This document shows positions 47,021 through 55,178 of a stretch of 64,000 nt of DNA, in pieces. The translations under genes were made by a program, and so were the position numbers. Source of the stretch: Dactylorhiza incarnata (Eukaryota; Streptophyta; Magnoliopsida; Asparagales; Orchidaceae); NCBI GenBank assembly GCA_033032865.1, contig JAWHQI010000719.1, positions 186,001 through 250,000 of the forward strand, read 5' to 3'. Within the stretch, counting starts at the first letter, position 1. Each line of letters starts with the position of its first letter. The notes under the pieces are model-generated. The model was not told where the DNA came from. It did no database searches and saw only the letters and a program-made list of their open reading frames with translations.

Positions 47021-47339
47021 TTTCTTCTCGTTTCGGAAGAGAATCGCGGCGGAGCGGGTTGCTTTTGCAGGCAGACTCGAGAAATAATTGCGGTCGGGGG
47101 GATAAAGGAAACGGCGGATGTAATTAAAAGCCTGTTAGATAATAATCCGCGCCAAACGCTGCTTAAGCCTGTTTCTCCGTTGCTTTTCTGCCGCACCGGA
47201 GGAAATAAGCCGCGCCAAACGCACAATTAGACTCTTTCCAAGAAGCTTCCTATTTCAAAGCACATGTGCGGCTTGAAGAAAAGTCCGCATTGACAATCGG
47301 TGGGTGCATGGGAAAGATAAAACTTGTTGGTTCAAGTAG

Positions 47340-48036
47340 AGTTAATAACAAACAACTGAAGTAACCAAAATTCCCCAATACAATATAATTCCAATAAGCT
47401 AAGCAAGAAGAAGAATGTAGAAAACTCAGAGGCTCCAACCCTAGATGAAAAATCAATGTGCATAATAACCATAGAGTGGCATAGATGGGCAAGAGTGACG
47501 CCAACGACCAAACCCATTCTTCTCGAGCAGACGAAGGGCGACACATGGAGGTATTCATGGAGTTACGAGCGAAGGATTGCCCTGAGTTACGAGCTACCTT
47601 GCCAATGCAAGAATGGCGCCGCATCATCCGACTGATTGCGAGAAGCGATGTCTTCGTCGGTATTCATTGAGTCCATCACCGGAGAATAAGAGCGAATGAA
47701 TTAGAATGAATCGCCGGAGAGAAGAGCGAACAAAAATGAGTCAACTTCCTCGGTCGCGAGAATGTGTTGGAGACTCGGGGTCGCGCTGGGTAGAGGGCGG
47801 AATCGCAAAATCAGACCTCACGGGGTCGGAATTGGGGAGGACGTTTTCTTCTATAAATAATTCCTATAGGAATTGAATTGAATTTTCCATGAATTTTTTG
47901 GGCCGCCAAACAACGGAATTGGAATTGGCAATTGAATTCTAATTCCAATGCTCCAATTCCCCTCAAACGAACAGGCAAGTGTCCCATTTACATATACATA
48001 CACATATAAATATATTAATATGCTCGTTGATCATTA
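47340..48036. other. Intergenic spacer right of the nest
   Basis: Contains short open frames (for example 47485-47670) without a recognised domain, and GAGAATGA/CGCCGGAGA-rich sequence at 47640-47820. A stretch at 47860-47975 rich in GGAATTGGAATTG words resembles 12190-12330. I see no gene. Confidence 0.4.
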
Positions 48037-48469
48037 GGGTTTCATTTGGTGCGTCATTTTTGCTCTGGTGAGTTTGGACCAAAACCCCCCACCATTATAG
48101 AATCTATGTTCGGCGTGAATGACAACGGTTATATATGATCACCGCCACCAATAAAAGAAAACTAGGCTCCGTTGGGTGCGGCTTTTTTGCTCTTATGAGT
48201 TCGGACAAAAATGTCACTATCATAAAATACATGTTTGGCAAGAGAATGGTTCTGACAACCACCCAGAAAAGAAAGCTAGTTTTGAACATAAAAGTGAATG
48301 AAGGTGCCTAGATGAGGTCGGGCGTTCTCGAGCGACGGTTCATAACCACCGTCGTGCCAAACAGAACCCTAGTTTTAACATAAAAGTGAACGAAGTTCCT
48401 TAGGTAAGTTCAAAAATTCACGAACGACGGTTCATAACCACTGAGTTCAAGACCTCCACCAAAGAAAGC
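48037..48469. mobile_element. MITE (GTTTGGCGCGGC family) containing a second MITE
   Basis: The outer element is flanked by TTA at 48034-48036 and 48470-48472, starts GGGTTTCATTTGGTGCG and carries the family interior in inverse orientation to 56000-56216. It is interrupted at 48165 by another family member. Confidence 0.75.
48165..48368. mobile_element. Inner MITE nested in the MITE at 48037
   Basis: It begins GGCTCCGTTGGGTGCGGC and ends GTGCCAAACAGAACC, with CTA at 48162-48164 and 48369-48371. Removing it restores the outer element's AAAACTAGTTTTxAACATAAAAG sequence, which other copies have. Confidence 0.85.
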
Positions 48470-48918
48470 TTAGGTTTGATCAATTGATGGATTCTTTAAT
48501 ATATTATCTCTCTAAAAGACAACTTAATAATTACCAAAGAATGACATCAAAATGAGTTTTTTTTCTTCTTTATAGTATAATATAGAGATATTTAAAGAGC
48601 TATATATATCAATGTGTTGACTTTATAAATAATCTACATAAACTCAATATTTTGACTTATAAATAAATTTCGCGGATTCATACAGCAATTAATACATATC
48701 TCCCTAAACTCAATATGCTGACTCTATAAATAATCTTTTTTTTTCATGATTATAAATCCCATGCATGCATTTACAGCTCCACGTAGAATCGCGTGAGCCT
48801 ACGTACTCTACAACCGGCCAGTACGTAGTAGCATGCACGCCGCTAATTAATTACCACAGCATTTATTATGATAATAATAATAATACATAGTGCTAATCTC
48901 TCTTTTGCCCTTCTCCCA

Positions 48919-48927
48919 TATTAAATA
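48919..48927 (+). promoter_or_regulatory. Likely TATA box of the glycine-rich protein gene
   Basis: TATTAAATA in a pyrimidine-rich context, about 280 bp upstream of the chosen ATG. A GAGGGAGGGAGG run at 49000-49020 would lie in the 5' UTR. Assigned by position only. Confidence 0.45.
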
Positions 48928-49201
48928 CTTCGCCCCTTCCAACACCGGAAAAAACTCTGGAATTTAAAGAACAGGTATAGTGGTTGAAGAAGACTTAACC
49001 GAGGGAGGGAGGGAGGGAGAGTTAGAGCGCGTAGGCTGGTAGAGAAATTGATTGTCGATCTGGGGAAACGGAGAGCCATTACATGCAGCTGTGCTTAATT
49101 TCCAAAGTCAAATTTGTGTGTTTGTGTCTGCTACTCTGCTATAAATTAATAAGGTGGTGGATGTCCGGGAGCTGTATTGTCGGAAAGTGGGAGTGAAGAA
49201 T

Positions 49202-51082
49202 ATGGAGAAATGGTTGGTGTTGGTGGTGGTGCAATGTCTTAGTGTTTGTCTTGGAGGATACGGAAGAGAGGCGCCGGAGTATGGAGGCGTTGGCGAGGAG
49301 AAGAATGTTATGCCGTATGGTACTGTCGGCGGCGGTTTTGGAGGAACCGGCGGCCCCACGATTGATGGATTTCCGGTTGCTACGGGGGTAGTCGGAGGGG
49401 TTGGGGGAGTTGGCGGGGTGGGAAACTTGGGGGGTTTTGATCCTCTTGGAGGGATTGGGGGTGGTGCTGGTGTTGGTGCGGGTGGTGGAATAGGTACTGG
49501 TGCGGGTGCGGGTGCGGGTGGTGGAATAGGTGGTGGTGTGGGTGGTGGCATAGGCGGTGGTGCGGGTGGTGGAATAGGCGGTGGTGCGGGTGGTGGCATA
49601 GGCGGTGGTGCGGGTGGTGGCATTGGTGGTGGTGCAGGTGGTTTTGGTGGTGGCATTGGTGGAGGTGTAGGTGTCGGCGGCGGCGTTGGTGGCGGTGCGG
49701 GTGCTGGTGGTGGTGCTGGAGGAATTGGTGGTGGCGCTGGCGGAATTGGTGGTGGCGCTGGCGGAATCGGTGGTGGCGCTGGCTGTGGTACCGGTGCGGC
49801 AGGTGCTGGCGGAATAGGTGGTGGAGCTGGTGGTGGTGGTGCTGGCGGAATTGGTGGCGGAGCTGGCGGTGGTGCTGGTGGAATTGGTGGCGGACCTGGT
49901 AAGGGTGGTGCTGGCGGAATAGGTGGCGGAGCTGGCGGCGGAGCTGGTAAGGGTGGTGGTGGTGGAATAGGTGGCGGAGCTGGTAAGGGTGGCGATGGCG
50001 GAATAGGTGGCGGAGCTGGCGGTGGAGCTGGTAAGGGTGGTGCTGGCGGAATCGGTGGCGGAGCTGGCGGTGGAGCTGGTAAGGGTGGTGCTGGCGGAAT
50101 CGGTGGCGGAGCTGGCAGTGGAGCTGGTAAGGGTGGTGCGGGCGGAATAGGTGGCGGAGCTGGCGGTGGACCTGGTAAGGGAGGCGCTGGCGGAATAGGT
50201 GGCGGAGCTGGCGGTGGACCTGGTAAGGGTGGCGCTGGCGGAATAGGTGGCGGAGCTGGCGGTGGACATGGTAAAGGTGGTGCTGGCGGAATCGGTGGTG
50301 GAGCTGGCGGTGGACCTGGTAAGGGTGGTGCTGGCGGAATCGGTGGCGGAGCAGGCGGTGGAGCTGGTAAGGGCGGTGCTGGCGGCACTGGTGGTGGTGC
50401 CGGTGGAGGTGGATCTGGCGGAGCAGGCGGTGGAGCTGGTGCGGGTGGTGCAGGTGGAATTGGTGGCGGAGCAGGCGGTGGAGCTGGTGCGGGTGGTGCA
50501 GGTGGAATTGGTGGCGGAGCAGGCGGTGGCGCTGGTGCGGGTGGTGCAGGTGGAATTGGTGGCGGAGCAGGCGGTGGAGCTGGTGCGGGTGGTGCAGGTG
50601 GAATTGGTGGCGGAGCAGGCGGGGGAGCTGGTGGGGGTGGTGCAGGTGGAATTGGTGGCGGAGTAGGCGGTGGAGCTGGTGGGGGTGGTGCAGGTGGCGG
50701 AGGCGGCATTGGTGGCGGTGTGGGTGGTGGGGCTGGTGGAGGAGGCGGTGTCGGTGGTGGGGCTGGTGGCGGAGGCGTCATTGGTGGCGGAGTGGGTGGT
50801 GGTGTTGGTGGCGGAGGCGGCATTGGTGGCGGTGTGGGTGGTGGGGCTGGTGGCGGAGGCGGCATTGGTGTTGGCGCTGGTGGTGGGGCAGGTGCAGGCG
50901 TGGGTGGCGGTATTGGCGGTGGCTTTGGTGGCGGTGGAGGAGCTGGCGCCGGTGCAGGCATTGGTGGTGGTTTTGGCGGCGGAGCCAGCGCAGGTGGACT
51001 TGGCGTCGGCTTTGGCGGCGGTGGTGGCGGAGGAATCGGGGGAGGTTTCGGCGGTGGAGCAGGCGGCGGCATCGGCAGATGA
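49202..51082 (+). CDS. Secreted glycine-rich protein (cell-wall GRP type)
   Basis: A single exon encodes 626 aa. The start at 49202 is chosen because MEKWLVLVVVQCLSVCLG is a clear signal peptide; the frame extends 16 codons further up without a plausible start context. After a short unique region (YGREAPEYGGVGEEKN...) nearly all the protein is GGX repeats: GAGGGIGG, then a 16-residue unit GGAGKGGAGGIGGGAG repeated about ten times, then A- and V-rich variants. The DNA period is 48 bp. Class I GRPs are structural proteins exported to the cell wall, often in vascular or epidermal tissue; that role is inferred from composition. The lysine in each central unit is unusual and would give the repeat domain regular positive charges. 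Repeat number is likely to vary between individuals. Confidence 0.85.
   Translation: MEKWLVLVVVQCLSVCLGGYGREAPEYGGVGEEKNVMPYGTVGGGFGGTGGPTIDGFPVATGVVGGVGGVGGVGNLGGFDPLGGIGGGAGVGAGGGIGTGAGAGAGGGIGGGVGGGIGGGAGGGIGGGAGGGIGGGAGGGIGGGAGGFGGGIGGGVGVGGGVGGGAGAGGGAGGIGGGAGGIGGGAGGIGGGAGCGTGAAGAGGIGGGAGGGGAGGIGGGAGGGAGGIGGGPGKGGAGGIGGGAGGGAGKGGGGGIGGGAGKGGDGGIGGGAGGGAGKGGAGGIGGGAGGGAGKGGAGGIGGGAGSGAGKGGAGGIGGGAGGGPGKGGAGGIGGGAGGGPGKGGAGGIGGGAGGGHGKGGAGGIGGGAGGGPGKGGAGGIGGGAGGGAGKGGAGGTGGGAGGGGSGGAGGGAGAGGAGGIGGGAGGGAGAGGAGGIGGGAGGGAGAGGAGGIGGGAGGGAGAGGAGGIGGGAGGGAGGGGAGGIGGGVGGGAGGGGAGGGGGIGGGVGGGAGGGGGVGGGAGGGGVIGGGVGGGVGGGGGIGGGVGGGAGGGGGIGVGAGGGAGAGVGGGIGGGFGGGGGAGAGAGIGGGFGGGASAGGLGVGFGGGGGGGIGGGFGGGAGGGIGR
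49900..50400 (+). repeat. 48-bp coding minisatellite of the GRP gene
   Basis: About ten near-identical 48-bp units encoding GKGGAGGIGGGAGGGA / GKGGAGGIGGGAGGGP. Some units have GHGKGG or GPGKGG variants. A second 54/48-bp phase without lysine follows at 50430-50680. Confidence 0.9.
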
Positions 51083-51116
51083 TCGAATTCACTCGTTGCA
51101 TGGAATCATCATTTTT

Positions 51117-51122
51117 AATAAA
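51117..51122 (+). terminator. Polyadenylation signal of the GRP gene
   Basis: AATAAA 35 bp after the stop codon, followed by a second overlapping AATAAA. A good match to the plant near-upstream element. Position supports the 3' end of this gene. Confidence 0.55.
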
Positions 51123-52258
51123 ATAAAATTTGATGTGCGAAATTCCTGAAACGAGGGATACTTATTATCACCAACCATGACATTATTTTGCACCAATTTA
51201 ATAATAATGTGATGGATAAATGATAAAATGTACTCCTCCTTTGAGAAATTTCTTTAGAATTTTGTCCGGTCATCAATTTGGATGAACGGTTTATGATGAC
51301 TAGAGTTTTAAACCTAAGGCTTCTTTTTTTTTTGCTTGTACTTTTTTTTTATTAAGTGTCTCGTATTTCATTATATTAGTCTTATCTTTCAATTAAATGT
51401 GTTTCTTTTTTAATGATCGAAAATATTATTCAAAATAATATACGCCGGAAAATATTACACAAAACATGTGCAAAATTATATATATTTATAAAAAATAAAT
51501 CTAAACACATTTACTACCCAATATTTGACACGCTAATATGTGAAATTCTTTTAAATATTGGACAGGGAAAATAATGCGTTCCTTGTCATCAAGAAATTCA
51601 TTTCTCATTCTATACATGAAAGATGATTTTACATTATTCAATTTCTATGCGTTTAAACTCATAATCCGCAAATAAATTCAATTTTCATCAACAAAAAGTA
51701 TTAAACCCTTAGAATTTAATGGAATGGGAAATAAAATACTTCAAAACAGTGTCATTAGCACCTCAATAGTATTATTAAATGATTAGTTTAGGGTTGCTCC
51801 TAAACTAAATGCTCAAAACAACATCAAACAAATGCTCAAAACAACAAAGGTGTAAATGCGGATTAACATTGGCTAAAACACTCATGCAAGCATACAACGA
51901 AATACAGCAAATGAGGCATCTTTTTTAAAGTCCCCAGTTGGACTATCATGTAAGTATACACAATAAGTAAAATTAAAATAATAATAAGTAGGGTAAGCTT
52001 GAGTGTCACCCAAGAGCGTTTTGTTTAACGTCCTTGAACTGAACTAAATTCGTATATTATGCAGTGTTATCAAAGTTAAAAAGCAAAACGAAAGCAAGAA
52101 GTAGATCAAAGTTTAACACGCAGGGAAGTATTGTTTAGGGTCCTGCGAGATTTAAGTTCAACAAAAATTAGTTATAAGCTTTACTTGTGATAGCTTTCAG
52201 CCCCCACGATTACACAATTAGATGTCAATGACCTCAACCTTCATCTATTTAATGATGG
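51123..52258. other. AT-rich intergenic spacer
   Basis: No gene, repeat or element recognised. A short duplication AATGCTCAAAACAACA is seen at about 51808-51848. Confidence 0.5.
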
Positions 52259-53318
52259 GTGGTGTTATGGGCACACCAAGAATGACTATGCGCAGCCAAA
52301 ATATAATTGCAGACCATTTTCGTTATGGGCACACCAACAAGCTATAGGCACACCGAAATGCTACTATATTTCTCCATAGAAGACCAAACAGGGCATACCA
52401 GACACACTGCAAGCGGATCTCCCCCCTTCAATGACTCCAATCTATCTGAAATATAAAGGCGGATCGAAGTTGAATCAACAACTCTTCGACTTCACCGAAA
52501 GACCTTGATTTCTTCTTCCTTAAAAAAAAGCTGTTGCCGATCAAACCATTCTTTTTCTCGATCTGCAAGAGATGGGCAGCACTTTTGTCTTCGATCTGCA
52601 AGGAGAAGGGCAAATTCCTTTCTTTAGTGATTTTGGGAGTAACACTGCAGTTTTTTTTGGGTGTGATCTTTAAAGATGGCAAAAGAAAAAAAAATAGATT
52701 TCATCTATTTTGGAGAAGAAAAACTGCAGCATCAAGATCCCTACAACCTCTAAGCCTCCTATTCGGTTTTTGGAGGAAATAAGCTTCAGGCAACATTAGT
52801 CAACTCCCTCGTCTTCAAGTCTCTAACAACACTAGAGCTTGTCGGGTCTGATCGCCTAGGCCTCCTGTCCGAGGTCTTCGTCGTCCTCATCGACCTTGGT
52901 TGCAGCGTGGTAGAAGCCAAGCTATGGACTCACAAGGGTTGTATCGAACAGCTCATCTTCGTCAAGGACGAGGTCTCTTGTTCGCTAGTCCAGAACTCCG
53001 AAAAGCTCCGCATGATCAAAGTCCTCCGCAACGTTGTCCGCGGAACCACCACCGCCTTATCTTCATCCTCCTCTGCCTCTGCAGAAGGCACATCGCTGCA
53101 GAAGGCACATGAGCCGACAGTCATCCCTGGGCGAGGAGGTCCAATCCATCTTCCGCTACATTTTCCAAATCATTGTAAGCAGCTGCGCCCTCGATAGCTA
53201 AGGAGGCCGAATAAGTTGTTGGGCTGGTGTGCCATCAAAGGCGCTTAAGAATTATGGTTTTTGTCTTAGTTTTTTTTTGTGTGTACATAAGTCATTATTG
53301 ATGTGCCTATAACACCAC
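52259..53318. mobile_element. TIR element carrying an ACT-domain gene fragment
   Basis: The ends are inverted copies over about 34 bp: GTGGTGTTATGGGCACACC on the left and, from the right, GTGGTGTTATAGGCACATC, followed by AAxAATGACTxATG. No matching target duplication was found. The interior holds an ACR-like coding fragment (52820-53197). The structure, terminal repeats around a host gene piece, is that of a Pack-type element. A related ~50-bp miniature with GTGGTGTTATAGACC and GCACACCAC ends lies at 53404-53452. Confidence 0.6.
52820..53197 (+). pseudogene. ACT-domain repeat (ACR-like) protein fragment
   Basis: The open frame reads SLTTLELVGSDRLGLLSEVF, then IDLGCSVVEAKLWTHKG and IEQLIFVKDE, then LRMIKVLRNVVRG. 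This is the pattern of one ACT domain and the following linker of plant ACR proteins (ELTGTDRxGLLSE, AKVWTHNGR, LRNVL). The rest of the protein (other ACT repeats, N-terminus) is missing, and the frame then runs into unrelated sequence. The P of DRPGLLSE is L here. It looks like an intronless captured or retro-derived piece inside the TIR element. Confidence 0.7.
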
Positions 53319-54559
53319 TCTTAAAGATTGACCTTAAAGAATTAAAAAATAGGGTTCAAATATTGTGATCAGTTGATTCATACTTACCATGGTTATAAAT
53401 TAGAGTGGTGTTATAGACCGTACCAGACCATTTTTGACTATATGCACACCACAAAAAACCTTATAAAATTTCCTAATTCACGCTTGCTTTACCCCACACC
53501 GCCCGCCCGATTCCCTATTCCTCCTCCATGTTCAAGCATAGGGTTATATCGCTTGAGTCACCCCGTCCGCCCACATTGCGCCCACTGCCAACCACACTTT
53601 TTGCCACCATTAGCCTCTTCGAGACTCGTAAGAACTCCTTTTCTCCTTCCTGCCTCCTCTCGGGACAAAAGCTTCCTAGTTTGGCCTCTAATTTTCTTCT
53701 CATTCATAACATTATAAGAGAATCAGAGTGCAAATATACAAATTTAGGCTGCAAATATATTTCAACTCCACATCCATTATTGGTGTCTAATGACATCAAA
53801 TGACTTTATTATTATTATTATTATTATAGTTTTTTTATCGTAAATCCAAAATACAGCATCTCTCGCAGCTTTAATTGCTTCACGAGATATTAAGTCGAAT
53901 AAGCTCAAAACCCTTCATTTTTTAAAACCACGCAACGATAATGCATATAAATTTACTTTTAATGAAAATTACACTAACAAAATGATCGAATTTAAAAATC
54001 TCAAAAAGATTGACGATCAAGATCCAAAGCTGTCAAGAAGGCCTAGGCTCGAAGTGGTCTGAAGGCTGGCGGCCGAGGCGTGTCGGGTGGGGATATGAAG
54101 GCTAATTTGGCAGGGAGGCCGCCATATCGCAGTCCCTACTGTCAGAGAGCTGAGCCCCAGCTGTGATTTCACTAAACCCGCCCGATAAGTGGTGGCGGCT
54201 TTTGAAGCGAAAACCCATATGGAAAAGGAGGGGGCAAATTTGGTAAGATGGTTTACTCAAATCTCAGACTGCATTTCAGATATTTCACCACCTATTCGAA
54301 AATTAACAGCTCGTACGCGTCGAAGGCTTTGAAACTCGGGCTGGACCTCCCGGTTTGGTTCACAAACCAGTCCACTGGATAGGCCCGATCAAGCCTAGAA
54401 AACAGCACCAGCGGGGAACCGGCATTGAACCAAACAACCTGCTAGAAATTATTGTGTTCAACCAATCCGTTGAACTTTTGTTTTTATCAGTTCAATGCCA
54501 GACCGGTTCTCAAAACCTTGATACAGTCCTAAAAACAATATCACAATTTTCAATTATTA
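53319..54559. other. Intergenic spacer
   Basis: No gene recognised. 53800-53830 has a TTA microsatellite. 54340-54530 contains CGGTTTGGTTCACAAACC and a distant ACCGGTTCTCAAAACC, possible ends of a degenerate repeat, not confirmed. Confidence 0.4.
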
Positions 54560-54745
54560 GGTGATTGTTAACCGCAACCCGAAAATCTGAGAGAAATCTG
54601 AGAACACAATCTAGAATGAGAGAAATCCGAGAAGAAATTAGAAAACAAAATAAGGATACGCGAGAGATTAGGGTTTTAAGTTTTGGGTTGCGGTTAAACG
54701 CAGAAAAATAAGCTGTTTTTTGAAATTTTGGGTTGCAGTTGTCGA
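54560..54745. mobile_element. Small MULE-like non-autonomous element
   Basis: Begins GGTGATTGTTAACCGCAACC and ends with ATTTTGGGTTGCAGTTG. The interior (GATACGCGAG, AAATTTTGGGTTGCAG) matches the element at 4010-4309. The right end is less certain. Confidence 0.55.
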
Positions 54746-54940
54746 CGTAGTTTTAAAGAAAATTATCAAGAAAATAGAAGCACGGGTGTTAGTTAGAAGG
54801 CAAACTTATTGCAGTGTTCGATGAAAACAACATTTAGATACAGGAAATGGTGGAAGTAAAGAAAAAGAAGATGAAGCCCATATTATTATATCATATTGCT
54901 ATGTATAATAATAACACTTTCAATAACTATAGATACCATT

Positions 54941-54944
<4 letters not shown>

Positions 54945-54987
<43 letters not shown>
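54945..54987. repeat. (GA)n microsatellite
   Basis: About 40 bp of nearly pure GA, some 190 bp past the stop codon of the RGG protein gene, probably in or just beyond its 3' UTR. Confidence 0.95.
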
Positions 54988-54990
<3 letters not shown>

Positions 54991-55178
54991 ACAAATTAAT
55001 AGACTGGAAACGACAACAACGCATGCATCTGAAAAACCCCCCATGCAAACGAAAGCAAATTTCTAGCGTTTTATACCTGAAAGAGAAAGCAAACACCTCG
55101 TAATCTCTGCCTTCTTTTTTTCTCGCCCTAATCTCTAAATACACGAGCATGTGCGCTCGCAGCACCGCCTTTGAACTG

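Larger units (their letters stand above)
42426..47226 (-). mobile_element. PIF/Harbinger transposon with broken transposase
   Basis: Flanked by TTA at 42423-42425 and 47227-47229. The ends (GGCTCTGTTTGGTTGGGC and, inverted, TTGTGCGTTTGGCGCGGC) are imperfect inverted repeats sharing GTTTGG. It carries the two genes typical of the superfamily, a DDE transposase and a Myb-like protein, both on the minus strand. The Copia-A left LTR at about 17155 shows the empty site. The left subterminal region has repeated GCTGATGGAAA / TGCTGATTCTGGAAAA words. The right side is inflated by CA-rich and GTCGCCGTCGATG repeats. Confidence 0.9.
16540..47330 (-). mobile_element. Copia-A: old, degraded Copia retrotransposon, host of the nest
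   Basis: Two related LTRs in the same orientation (16540-17280, and the pieces 36616-36935, 42125-42425, 47227 to about 47330) enclose remnants of gag and protease. A primer-binding site (TGGTATCAGAG on the minus strand) abuts the right LTR at 36616. INT, RT and RNase H are missing. The LTRs differ at many positions, so it is old. A CACTA element splits the protease region, and the right LTR has two further insertions. The right end is approximate because similarity fades near 47325-47355. Confidence 0.8.
36616..47330 (-). repeat. Copia-A right LTR (5' LTR) with two insertions
   Basis: LTR pieces 36616-36935, 42125-42425 and 47227 to about 47330 align consecutively with the left LTR. The gaps are a 5.2-kb LTR-like element and a Harbinger transposon. 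Divergence from the left LTR is high, roughly 15-20% in the first 100 bases by eye. Confidence 0.8.

Noticed and set aside
49108..51072. 654-codon proline-rich (extensin-like) frame on the minus strand
   Set aside because: It is the complement of the GRP gene; GGN codons reverse to NCC. It lacks a signal peptide and promoter-like context, while the plus strand has both a signal peptide and a poly(A) signal.
52256..53460. A single long element including the 53404-53452 palindrome
   Set aside because: The inverted repeat pairs best between 52259 and 53318. The 53404 unit has its own two ends, so I treat it as separate.
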